Assembly: GCA_027485005.1 (NCBI GenBank)
Contig: JAIXRX010000145.1
Span: 1 to 8,930 of the forward strand
DNA: 8,930 nucleotides
Direction of reading: 5' to 3'
Source of the DNA: Alphaproteobacteria bacterium
GTDB lineage: Bacteria; Pseudomonadota; Alphaproteobacteria; Rickettsiales; JAIXRX01
Both the position numbers and the translations under genes were made by a program. Below are positions 1-6,375 of the stretch, piece by piece; within the stretch, counting starts at the first letter, position 1, and every line of letters starts with the position of its first letter. The notes beneath the pieces are model-generated. The model searched no databases. It was not told where the DNA came from and saw only the letters and a list, made by a program, of their open reading frames with translations.

Positions 1-254
1 ACCAGCATGTCGCAATCCATAAAAATCGCCCAGCCTTTATAGTCGCACAAATAAGGCACCAGAAAACGGGTGAAGGCAAATTCAGTGGATTGCAGAGGGT
101 TGCGCTCGCGGTTAAACACGCCCTTTAGCTGCGGCAATGCAATGGGCGTAATGGACACTGGCAAGCTAGACCGCGCAATAATACTATGCGCCAGCGTGTG
201 ATACGCCACAGTTTCATGTGGGTCATAGCCAATAAAAACGCGAATCGGTTCCAT
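1..254 (-). CDS. Glycosyltransferase, N-terminal part (cut by window edge)
   Basis: Partial gene; the first 84 codons are present and the remainder lies beyond position 1. The protein begins MEPIRVFIGYDPHETVAYHT, a start typical of nucleotide-sugar glycosyltransferases with a GT-A/GT8-like fold. The segment ends with FMDCDML, where Asp80-Cys-Asp82 fits the DxD motif that binds the metal and the sugar-nucleotide diphosphate. The ATG at 254 is preceded by a GGGAAG ribosome-binding sequence, and no upstream in-frame start looks better. It is divergent from purL. Donor sugar and acceptor cannot be told from this fragment; a role in cell-surface polysaccharide or LPS is an inference from the family. 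The DxD reading is good, but the exact CAZy family is uncertain because the C-terminal two thirds are missing. Confidence 0.75.
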   Translation of the reverse strand, partial: MEPIRVFIGYDPHETVAYHTLAHSIIARSSLPVSITPIALPQLKGVFNRERNPLQSTEFAFTRFLVPYLCDYKGWAIFMDCDML

Positions 255-285
255 GTTTTTCTTCCCTGTTTTTTGTTATCGCCAA

Positions 286-298
286 GCCTAGCCTAGGC
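286..298. repeat. Perfect inverted repeat in divergent intergenic region
   Basis: GCCTAG-C-CTAGGC is a perfect inverted repeat with a one-base spacer. It lies 32 bases upstream of the glycosyltransferase start and about 60 bases upstream of the purL -35 box. The spacing suits a dimeric DNA-binding protein better than an RNA hairpin, since the loop would be a single base. A 13-base palindrome can occur by chance, so an operator role is only a possibility. Confidence 0.3.
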
Positions 299-357
299 CA
301 TGCAAATAATTAAGTAAAATATATGCCATCATCATCCATTTTCTCTCTTTCCGAGGC

Positions 358-386
358 TTGCAGTGCATAGAAAATATGCATATAAG
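358..386 (+). promoter_or_regulatory. Predicted sigma-70-type promoter of purL
   Basis: TTGCAG at 358-363 and TATAAG at 381-386 are separated by exactly 17 bases, close to the housekeeping -35/-10 consensus. Transcription would begin near 393, leaving a leader of about 33 bases before the purL ATG. That is too short for a purine riboswitch, and none is visible. Confidence 0.55.
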
Positions 387-425
387 AACCCTAACGTTAT
401 TGCTCTATATTAAGGAAAACCAAAC

Positions 426-2669
426 ATGTCCGCATCTGCTGCTGCCCACACCACCACTACCGCTTTATATACCCAACCTATGGGCAGTGCCGAGATGGCG
501 CGTGAATTTGGTTTGAAAGACGACGAATATCAAAAAGTTCTCGGCATTATGGGCCGCACGCCGAACATGACCGAGCTCGGCATTTTCTCGGTGATGTGGA
601 GCGAGCATTGCTCTTATAAAACCACCCGCAAACATTTGCGTGGCTTGCCCACCACGGGCGCCCACGTCATTTGTGGCCCCGGTGAAAACGCCGGCGTGAT
701 TGACATTGGTGACGGCGATGCCGCCATTTTCAAAATGGAATCGCACAACCACCCATCCTACATCGAGCCCTACCAAGGCGCTGCCACAGGTGTTGGCGGG
801 ATTCTGCGTGACGTCTTCACCATGGGTGCGCGCCCGATTGCAAACATGAACGCGCTGCGCTTTGGCGACGTGTCGCATCCTAAAACTCGCCATCTAGTGT
901 CGGGCGTAGTGTCTGGCATTGGTGGCTATGGCAATTGTGTGGGCGTACCAACCGTTGGTGGTGAGTGCATTTTCCACTCATCTTACAACGGCAATATTTT
1001 GGTGAACGCGATGACCGTGGGTTTGGCCGCCACCAATAATATTTTCTATTCTGCGGCCGCAGGCATTGGCAACCCTGTGATTTATGTGGGCTCGAAAACG
1101 GGCCGCGACGGTATTCATGGCGCAACCATGGCCAGCACCGAATTCAACGAAGAAGCGGAAGCCAAGCGCCCCACTGTGCAAGTGGGTGACCCTTTCACTG
1201 AAAAATTGCTGATTGAAGCCTGCTTGGAACTCATGCAACATGACGCGATTATTGCCATTCAAGATATGGGCGCGGCGGGCCTCACCTCCTCTTCGCTCGA
1301 AATGGCAGGCAAAGGCGGCTGTGGCCTTGAACTTTGGCTCGACAAAGTGCCGATGCGCGAAACGGGCATGACGCCCTATGAGCTGATGCTCTCTGAATCG
1401 CAAGAGCGCATGTTGATGGTATTGAAACCAGAAAAAGAGCCACTCGCGCGCGCAATTTTTGAAAAATGGGAACTCAGCTTCGCCACCATCGGGATTTTGA
1501 CCGACACCAAACATTTGGTGCTGAAATTTAATGGTGAAGTGGCAGCGGATATCCCTGTCGATCCATTGTCAGAAGACGCGCCCGTCTATGACCGCCCCTA
1601 TGTACTCGCCCCTAAAATTCCGAGCGTTGCCGCCTCAGACGTGCCAGCACCGAAATCTATCTTAGGCGCGCTAGAACAATTGCTCGCTACCCCAGACCTA
1701 TGTTCCAAACGCTGGATCTACGAGCAATATGACCATATGGTAATGAACGACACGGTGATTGCCCCAGGCGGAGATGCCGCGCTGGTGCGCGTGCATGGCT
1801 CACAAAAAGCGCTCGCGATTTCGACCGACTGCACGCCGCGCTATTGCTATGCTGACCCTGAAGAAGGCGGCAAACAAGCCGTAGCAGAAACATGGCGCAA
1901 CATTACCGCCACTGGCGCTACCCCACTCGCCATCACTAACTGCTTGAACTTCGGCAACCCAGAAAAACCAGAAGTGATGGGCCAAATTGTGGGCTGCTTG
2001 GAAGGCATGAAACAAGCGTGTCTGGCGCTGGAATATCCTATCATTTCCGGCAACGTGTCCTTGTATAATGACACGGACGGTAAATCAGTTCAGCCAACTC
2101 CAGCCATTGGCGGCGTGGGCGTGCTGAAGGACGTGAGCAAACACGCCACCATCGCCTTCCCAACGGAAGGACTAGACATTGTGCTGATTGGTAAAACCGA
2201 TGGCCATCTTGGTGCGTCTATTTATCTGCGTGAAATGCAAAAACGCGAAGACGGCGCGCCTCCTGCGGTGGACTTGCTCGCTGAAAAAGCCAATGGTGAT
2301 TTCGTGCGCAATCAGATTCACCTTGGCCATGTGGCCGCCTGCCACGACGTGGCGGATGGTGGCTTGCTGGTAGCGATTGCCGAAATGGCGATGCCGAAAA
2401 ATATCGGCGCAACCATTAAACTCCCTGAAGGCCCATTGGCGCATGCTGCCGCGTTTGGTGAAGACCAAAGCCGCTATATTCTGGTCGTGAAACCAGAATT
2501 CACCCAGCGCATTTTGCTGGGCACCCGCGAGCTTGGTTTGCATTGCGACGTGCTGGGTAAAACCGGCGGCAGCGAACTGGCGGTAGAAGGCCATGGCAGC
2601 GTGTCAGTTGCCAAACTGCGCGAAGCGCATGAAGGCTTCCTGCCTGCTTACATGAATGCAGGGAAATAA
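426..2669 (+). CDS. purL: Phosphoribosylformylglycinamidine synthase subunit PurL
   Basis: PurL catalyses the ATP-dependent conversion of FGAR to FGAM in de novo purine synthesis, using ammonia delivered by the PurQ glutaminase in a PurL-PurQ-PurS complex in the cytoplasm. At 747 residues it is the short stand-alone form, not the fused form of about 1300 residues. Visible signatures are SEHCSYK at 59-65 (His61 matches the catalytic histidine of the family), GPGENAG at 84-90, KMESHNHPS at 103-111 (Mg/ATP site), ISGNVSLYND near 541 and HDVADGGL near 638. They span two tandem AIRS-like N/C domain repeats. The start at 426 has AAGGA at 412-416. It adds an Ala/Thr-rich extension of about 20 residues before the usual first helix, so Met19 (position 480) is a possible alternative. 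purS and purQ are not in the window. A secreted-protein gene begins 3 bases after its stop. Confidence 0.97.
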   Translation: MSASAAAHTTTTALYTQPMGSAEMAREFGLKDDEYQKVLGIMGRTPNMTELGIFSVMWSEHCSYKTTRKHLRGLPTTGAHVICGPGENAGVIDIGDGDAAIFKMESHNHPSYIEPYQGAATGVGGILRDVFTMGARPIANMNALRFGDVSHPKTRHLVSGVVSGIGGYGNCVGVPTVGGECIFHSSYNGNILVNAMTVGLAATNNIFYSAAAGIGNPVIYVGSKTGRDGIHGATMASTEFNEEAEAKRPTVQVGDPFTEKLLIEACLELMQHDAIIAIQDMGAAGLTSSSLEMAGKGGCGLELWLDKVPMRETGMTPYELMLSESQERMLMVLKPEKEPLARAIFEKWELSFATIGILTDTKHLVLKFNGEVAADIPVDPLSEDAPVYDRPYVLAPKIPSVAASDVPAPKSILGALEQLLATPDLCSKRWIYEQYDHMVMNDTVIAPGGDAALVRVHGSQKALAISTDCTPRYCYADPEEGGKQAVAETWRNITATGATPLAITNCLNFGNPEKPEVMGQIVGCLEGMKQACLALEYPIISGNVSLYNDTDGKSVQPTPAIGGVGVLKDVSKHATIAFPTEGLDIVLIGKTDGHLGASIYLREMQKREDGAPPAVDLLAEKANGDFVRNQIHLGHVAACHDVADGGLLVAIAEMAMPKNIGATIKLPEGPLAHAAAFGEDQSRYILVVKPEFTQRILLGTRELGLHCDVLGKTGGSELAVEGHGSVSVAKLREAHEGFLPAYMNAGK

Positions 2670-2672
2670 CTG

Positions 2673-3725
2673 ATGCGCCTTGCTCTACTGCTATTATGTG
2701 GAGTAGTGGGGGTAGTGCCAATTGCATTGGCTGAAGAAAACTTGGCTCCGAAAACAGAGGGGAAAATATTTGCACCACTCGGCTCGTCCAAAGTTGCACT
2801 TATAAAGAGCAAGGATAATCATGGCACCCCCTTCTATGTCGGGCAGGTAACAAATCAAAATTATTTCGTGCATGGCAAACAATTGCTGGCGGTTAAATCG
2901 CTGGGCACGTTCCAATATGCAGCTGTAGATAGTTGGCCAAGCGGAATAAATGTGGATGTATATTCCATCCAGCAAGCCGCGAAAGCTAAAACAAGCGGCC
3001 TGCCTTTTGATCCATCTCTCCCTGTCACTATTTCTTCTAAACCCACTCTCAGTATCGATGGAGATAGTGTAAAGTTGTTACTGGGCAATACATGGAAATA
3101 TGTCTCCCACTTACCAGATATAGAAATCAACCCAGAGCACGCCGCCACTCTTGCCAAAAGCTATCATTGGGTATGCTGCACAGCAGAAGGTGCAGAACAT
3201 TACTACAATCTCGCCACCGGCCAGCAAATTGCCAGCCATAGCTGGGATGATGAAAATATTCAGAAAAACAACGTTATCCCACTCATACACTATGGAGAAT
3301 GGCTACTGATCAGTTACGCGCTAGACACGCCCAAACCAACGGACAAAGCACTCACCCTACACTTGAGCAGCATCACTCAAAAACAAAAAGACGAGCGTAC
3401 CATCACTGTGCCTCTGCCAAAAACCTTTGGCGAGCTTTGTGTTCCTAAGCCAGATCCTACATTTGGCACACAACCGAACCATTGCTATCTGGACGTGGCG
3501 CTGGATGAAATCATCGTGAAAAAAGAGATAGAAGAAGTGGTGCCAGAATATAATCTCTCTCCCATCCGAATCAATCTGCTAAGTCACGCGGCATCCTCAG
3601 AAGAAAAGAAATACCCACTTGCAAGTCTGATTCCCGACAGTGCTGGGCGGATTGTCAAACTATCCTTACTATCGGATAGCGAAAAAACATCGAATATTCA
3701 TCCCGTTAGCACTATTTCACACTAG
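2673..3725 (+). CDS. Secreted protein of unknown function, 350 residues
   Basis: No family is recognised. The N-terminus MRLALLLLCGVVGVVPIALA followed by EEN is a clear Sec signal peptide with an ALA cleavage site after residue 20, so the mature protein of about 330 residues should be periplasmic or beyond. No further membrane segment is visible. The mature part looks mostly beta, with short hydrophobic strands and Gly/Asp/Asn turns. It has four cysteines (168, 169, 256, 271) that could form disulfides. The ATG lies 3 bases after the purL stop, with AGGGA (2660-2664) inside the end of purL, and the bolA-like ribosome-binding site overlaps its stop. It is therefore most likely co-transcribed and translationally coupled on both sides. 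Codon use looks more A/T-rich than in purL, which fits a later arrival. Confidence 0.75.
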   Translation: MRLALLLLCGVVGVVPIALAEENLAPKTEGKIFAPLGSSKVALIKSKDNHGTPFYVGQVTNQNYFVHGKQLLAVKSLGTFQYAAVDSWPSGINVDVYSIQQAAKAKTSGLPFDPSLPVTISSKPTLSIDGDSVKLLLGNTWKYVSHLPDIEINPEHAATLAKSYHWVCCTAEGAEHYYNLATGQQIASHSWDDENIQKNNVIPLIHYGEWLLISYALDTPKPTDKALTLHLSSITQKQKDERTITVPLPKTFGELCVPKPDPTFGTQPNHCYLDVALDEIIVKKEIEEVVPEYNLSPIRINLLSHAASSEEKKYPLASLIPDSAGRIVKLSLLSDSEKTSNIHPVSTISH

Positions 3726-3735
3726 GAACCACCCC

Positions 3736-3966
3736 ATGCCAATGACCGCCGCGCAGATTACTGAGATTATTACCACTGCCTTTCCAGATGCGGTGGTGGA
3801 GCTGCGCGATTTAGCGGGCGACAATGACCATTGGAGCGCAACGGTGACCAGCAGCGCCTTTGCGGGCAAAAGCCGCGTGCAACAGCATCAACTAGTTTAT
3901 GCGGCATTTGGTGCGCATATGGGCACCACGCTGCACGCCTTGCAGCTGATTACGAAAGCCGCCTAA
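3736..3966 (+). CDS. bolA: BolA-like protein, likely CGFS-glutaredoxin partner
   Basis: A short (76-residue) BolA/IbaG-type protein. BolA proteins pair with CGFS monothiol glutaredoxins to hold a bridged [2Fe-2S] cluster and act in iron-sulfur trafficking and iron sensing. Visible features are an N-terminal helix (TAAQITEIITTAF), the DNDHWSATVTSSAF strands, the family signature FAGKSRVQQHQLVYAAF (42-58), and LHAL at 66-69, whose His67 corresponds to the invariant cluster-ligand histidine. It stops soon after that histidine and lacks the TPxEW-like tail seen in longer BolAs, which is normal for short alphaproteobacterial members. The ATG at 3736 is chosen because AGGA (3724-3727) lies 8 bases upstream. 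The open frame runs back to 3640, but that extension lies wholly inside the preceding gene. Met3 (3742) is a weaker alternative. Its expected partner grxD lies about 1.7 kb downstream on the same strand. Confidence 0.88.
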   Translation: MPMTAAQITEIITTAFPDAVVELRDLAGDNDHWSATVTSSAFAGKSRVQQHQLVYAAFGAHMGTTLHALQLITKAA

Positions 3967-3976
3967 CCTCTTCAAA

Positions 3977-4005
3977 TTGTCACATAATCTTAACAAACAT
4001 ACGTT
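3977..4005 (+). promoter_or_regulatory. Possible promoter of the SCO-like gene
   Basis: TTGTCA at 3977-3982 and TACGTT at 4000-4005 are spaced 17 bases apart in the 106-base gap between the bolA-like gene and the SCO-like gene. The -35 is a good match and the -10 is moderate. A dedicated promoter here would let the lipoprotein / membrane-protein pair be expressed separately from purL and bolA. Confidence 0.35.
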
Positions 4006-4006
4006 C

Positions 4007-4016
4007 ACACGCGTGT
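4007..4016. repeat. Perfect 10-base palindrome ACACGCGTGT
   Basis: ACACGCGTGT is self-complementary and sits directly after the possible -10 box, over the expected transcription start of the SCO-like gene. That is a classic place for a repressor site. There is no further symmetry in the flanks, so the evidence is limited to position and perfection of the repeat. Confidence 0.35.
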
Positions 4017-4060
4017 TATATTCCTGCGCATGAGATAATTTTTTTCACCTATCGCATCAC

Positions 4061-4066
4061 AAAGGA
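4061..4066 (+). promoter_or_regulatory. Ribosome-binding site that fixes the SCO-like start
   Basis: AAAGGA at 4061-4066 lies 6 bases before the ATG at 4073 and directly abuts an in-frame ATG at 4067. Normal spacing therefore favours 4073, which also puts the twin arginines at residues 3-4. Confidence 0.7.
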
Positions 4067-4072
4067 ATGTGC

Positions 4073-4786
4073 ATGAAACGTCGTGATTTTATTAAATTAG
4101 CAGGCGCAGGTTTTGTCGCGGCCTGCACCAATAATACGGGAGAAAATCGTAGCGAGCGACATTACAGCCTAAACACTCCCGTTGAGCCATTTTCCATGCT
4201 GGATCAAAACGGCAAAGAAATCACGCAAGCCGATTTGAAAGATAAAGTGACCGTGGTGCAGTTTGGCTTTCGCTGGTGCGCCCCCCGAAAGTTAGAAAAC
4301 GGCACCTTCGAAGATACAGGCGAATGCCAAATGATGTGGGATCAGATGAAAGAGATGCAAAGCCAACTGCGCAGCGCGCGCAATACCCAGCTTATGGTGG
4401 TAAATGTTGATATTGTTGATGGACGACCACAATCAGTAGACGTACTCGATATGAAATCAGAAGCAGATAGACGCGAAGCGATTGATGGTAAATGGCATTG
4501 GGGTTCTACCAAAAACCGTGCGCAGCTGGATAAAATCTATAGCAACTTCACCGGCTTTTTAGTGGAGCGCAATGGCACAGTAGATCCGGAACGAAAAGTC
4601 AATATGCCAACTGAGCCGCAAGAAAAAGCTGAAGTTCCCAGCATTAATCACAGCACTTTTTTTTACATTGTGAAGGATGGCAATATCGTTGCCACCCACA
4701 ATTATCTGGAAAAAGATGTAGTGAAAAACGTGGTGAATGAAGTGAAGGATATCGCAGCTCATATGGGGAAAGAGAAAACGCACTAA
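4073..4786 (+). CDS. SCO1/SenC-like thioredoxin-fold lipoprotein with Tat-type signal
   Basis: 237 residues. It begins MKRRDFIKLAGAGFVAAC: RRDFIK fits the twin-arginine motif and VAAC at 15-18 a lipobox. The protein is thus probably exported folded and lipid-anchored at Cys18, facing the periplasm. The body fits the SCO1/peroxiredoxin-like fold: FSMLDQNGKEITQADLKDKV (40-59) then VVQFGFRWC (61-69), and near the end HSTFFYIVKDG, whose His193 matches the copper-ligand histidine of SCO proteins. SCO proteins deliver copper to cytochrome c oxidase or act as thiol oxidoreductases. The usual CxxxC copper site is not intact: Cys69 is followed by Cys85, giving Cx15C. Copper binding is therefore uncertain, and a thioredoxin-like redox role is equally possible. 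It is followed after 5 bases by a His-rich membrane protein, so the two are likely translated together. Confidence 0.65.
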   Translation: MKRRDFIKLAGAGFVAACTNNTGENRSERHYSLNTPVEPFSMLDQNGKEITQADLKDKVTVVQFGFRWCAPRKLENGTFEDTGECQMMWDQMKEMQSQLRSARNTQLMVVNVDIVDGRPQSVDVLDMKSEADRREAIDGKWHWGSTKNRAQLDKIYSNFTGFLVERNGTVDPERKVNMPTEPQEKAEVPSINHSTFFYIVKDGNIVATHNYLEKDVVKNVVNEVKDIAAHMGKEKTH

Positions 4787-4791
4787 TCACT

Positions 4792-5598
4792 ATGCCATAC
4801 GCCAAACCAAAACCACATACCGACAAACATCAGGAGCATAATCACACGCTGCATCGCTGGTTGATTGGCGCGGGCATTGTAACGGCCATGGTAATTACTG
4901 CGCCACACGTTCTGCCGTTGATTGGTATAGGCGAATTAGAAGTAACTGGTATTTTTGGATTGTGCGGTGATAGCGGCAGCGCCAGTGGCGTGGCAGGTGG
5001 CGTTGCAAGCTGGATGAGCAATCATATTCCCTGGATAGGAGCAGAACTTGCGAAAGGTGGGCTTATAAACGCAGCGGTTAGCGGCTTTATTGGGTTAGGT
5101 GGCGCCATGCTTGGTAATTATCTTCAAAAAAATGAGGATGGTACCCAGAGCATTAAATGGAGCAGCGTGATAAAAACCGCCGCACTCGCTACCAGCTTGC
5201 TGATTGCTGTTCCTGCACTTTTCCCTGCCATCAGCATGGGGGTTTCATTCCTTGGGGGTATGCTGCTGGACGCCGAAGCCGCGACCGCGGTTAAGGTCTT
5301 TATGACCTCAACATTTGGTACGGTCAGCGGCGCATTTTCTTTATCTGAAGGCTTGGGTGCCACCGCCATGTTGCTACCACATTTACTCACTTGCGGGGTA
5401 TCATTTGGCGCTGCTGCTGCAGCGACCAGCGCTAATATAGGGAAAGGCTCCATACCCGACAAAACACATGAGAAGCCAACTATTTTCCAAGATATTCCCA
5501 AAGCACCACCATCGCAAAATATTCCCGTGGATAGCTTTATTCAGCGCCTGCACAAAGAGCGCATGAACCCACCTGCCAATGCACTGCTCAGTGCATAA
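4792..5598 (+). CDS. Multi-pass membrane protein with His-rich N-terminus, unknown function
   Basis: No family is recognised. The 268 residues begin with a hydrophilic tail carrying His9, His13, His16, His18 and His21, then about four or five hydrophobic segments (roughly 24-46, 88-110, 127-158, 165-182 and 188-212). A soluble Pro-rich tail of about 55 residues follows. Small residues (Gly/Ala/Ser) dominate the helices. The clustered histidines just ahead of the first membrane helix could bind a metal, which is an inference. The start lies 5 bases after the SCO-like stop with only a weak ribosome-binding sequence, suggesting translational coupling and a shared task with that lipoprotein. An inverted repeat overlaps the last codons. 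The ATG is the first of the frame after the upstream stop and gives a sensible topology. Confidence 0.7.
   Translation: MPYAKPKPHTDKHQEHNHTLHRWLIGAGIVTAMVITAPHVLPLIGIGELEVTGIFGLCGDSGSASGVAGGVASWMSNHIPWIGAELAKGGLINAAVSGFIGLGGAMLGNYLQKNEDGTQSIKWSSVIKTAALATSLLIAVPALFPAISMGVSFLGGMLLDAEAATAVKVFMTSTFGTVSGAFSLSEGLGATAMLLPHLLTCGVSFGAAAAATSANIGKGSIPDKTHEKPTIFQDIPKAPPSQNIPVDSFIQRLHKERMNPPANALLSA
5579..5596. repeat. Perfect 8+8 inverted repeat at the end of the membrane-protein gene
   Basis: ATGCACTG-CT-CAGTGCAT is a perfect inverted repeat covering the last codons of the membrane-protein gene. As RNA it would form a 7-pair stem with a 4-base loop, but no T-run follows, so it is not a standard intrinsic terminator. 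A shorter related sequence (GTGCATCACTCAG) recurs at 5631-5643, before grxD. Either an operator for grxD or an mRNA-stabilising hairpin is possible. Confidence 0.4.
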
Positions 5599-5661
5599 TC
5601 CGCCATTGCAGGGCGCGAAAAAATAGTTTAGTGCATCACTCAGTCTTATTCTTTTCTCTTC

Positions 5662-5667
5662 AAGGAG
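5662..5667 (+). promoter_or_regulatory. Strong ribosome-binding site of grxD
   Basis: AAGGAG lies 7 bases before the grxD ATG and is preceded by a pyrimidine-rich leader (5645-5660). It fixes the start at 5675. A convincing grxD promoter is not visible: TTGCAG at 5606-5611 lacks a good -10 at the right distance. Confidence 0.7.
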
Positions 5668-5674
5668 TCTGCTC

Positions 5675-6007
5675 ATGTCTGTTCAAGAAACCATCGCCCA
5701 AACCATTGCTGATAACGACGTGGTGCTGTTTATGAAAGGCAGCAAGAAAATCCCTCAATGCGGTTTTTCTAATGCGGTAGTGCAGGTGCTCAACCATCTT
5801 GGCGTAGAATTTCAGGATGTGAATGTGTTGGCAGATGCTGAAATCCGCGAAGGTATTAAAGCCTTCTCCAACTGGCCAACCATTCCACAATTATATGTTA
5901 AAGGGGAGTTTATTGGTGGCTGCGACATTACCCGTGAAATGTTCCAGACTGGTGAGCTACAAGCCCTGCTGAAAGAAAAAGGAGTAGCATTTAGCGAAGC
6001 CGCTTAA
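5675..6007 (+). CDS. grxD: Monothiol CGFS glutaredoxin (Grx4/GrxD type)
   Basis: 110 residues, the usual size of single-domain monothiol glutaredoxins. These dimerise around a glutathione-ligated [2Fe-2S] cluster, or bind BolA proteins in a mixed complex, and transfer or sense Fe-S clusters in the cytoplasm. Key residues are all present: Lys21 (glutathione contact), the active-site Cys29-Gly-Phe-Ser32, WPTIPQLYVKG at 67-77 with cis-Pro71, and GGCDI at 81-85. The start is supported by AAGGAG 7 bases upstream. Its partner bolA-like gene is upstream on the same strand but separated by two envelope-protein genes; in many alphaproteobacteria the two are close neighbours. Its stop codon overlaps the stop of the opposing minus-strand gene, with no terminator between them. 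Confidence 0.96.
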   Translation: MSVQETIAQTIADNDVVLFMKGSKKIPQCGFSNAVVQVLNHLGVEFQDVNVLADAEIREGIKAFSNWPTIPQLYVKGEFIGGCDITREMFQTGELQALLKEKGVAFSEAA

Positions 6008-6375
6008 TGCCGCGCATGGCCTGTGTCCATGGCGCCTTCATCCTTCATCAGCTGGCCACCCAAAAGCAACCCCTCAGACGACGAGCTGAGCGTTCCTTTT
6101 TCATAAAGTACTCGGCGAGGTTCATTGCCGTTTTGTATCACCGTAGAAACGGCGCGCAAATCATTGGCGGGATTCATGGCATCCCGCGCGGCTTGCTGAG
6201 CTTGACGGAGAGCTTCTTGCTCTGCTCGTTCCTTGGCTTGTTTGTCAATTTGCGCTTGCCAATTAGCAATAAAATTCTGAACCTGATAAGGCGTTGCCTC
6301 TGCATAGGAGTGGCTTGCGCGGCTTGCCAAAACAGCAATTATTCCTAGCAAAAAAATTGCCTTTTTACACGCCAC
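6004..6375 (-). CDS. Exported Gln/Ala-rich helical protein, unknown function
   Basis: No family is recognised. With the GTG start at 6375 the protein has 123 residues. A basic, hydrophobic N-terminus MACKKAIFLLGIIAVLASRA and a SYA cleavage site after residue 25 make a good signal peptide. A charged helix rich in Gln, Ala, Glu and Lys follows (about 28-68, probable coiled coil), then a Ser-rich, Gly-containing tail. The GTG is chosen because AAGGA ends 7 bases upstream. A TTG at 6399 would add eight charged residues before the signal peptide and is less likely. It overlaps the end of the upstream gene by 11 bases, so the pair is translationally coupled. Its stop shares three bases with the grxD stop. 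A role as a small periplasmic or surface protein is an inference from the signal peptide. Confidence 0.65.
   Translation of the reverse strand: MACKKAIFLLGIIAVLASRASHSYAEATPYQVQNFIANWQAQIDKQAKERAEQEALRQAQQAARDAMNPANDLRAVSTVIQNGNEPRRVLYEKGTLSSSSEGLLLGGQLMKDEGAMDTGHARH

Noticed and set aside
465..2594. Several minus-strand open frames within purL
   Set aside because: They are shadows of the purL reading frame with His/Arg/Phe-rich products and no conserved features; purL is unambiguous.
3640..3735. In-frame 32-codon upstream extension of the bolA-like gene
   Set aside because: It lies wholly inside the preceding gene in another frame, has no BolA similarity, and the ATG at 3736 has a good ribosome-binding site 8 bases upstream.
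3977..3994. Resemblance to a PhoB (Pho) box
   Set aside because: The first half TTGTCAC fits, but the expected second repeat (TCTTAAC) does not match the Pho-box half-site; a -35 element is a simpler reading.
4067..4072. ATG at 4067 as the start of the SCO-like gene
   Set aside because: The ribosome-binding sequence AAAGGA abuts it with no spacing; the ATG at 4073 has normal spacing and gives the standard twin-arginine start.
6007..6348. Plus-strand open frame overlapping the grxD stop (TAATG), 113 codons
   Set aside because: It has no ribosome-binding site beyond the overlap and an Arg/His/Cys-rich composition typical of antisense frames. The opposite strand holds a frame with a signal peptide and a good start.
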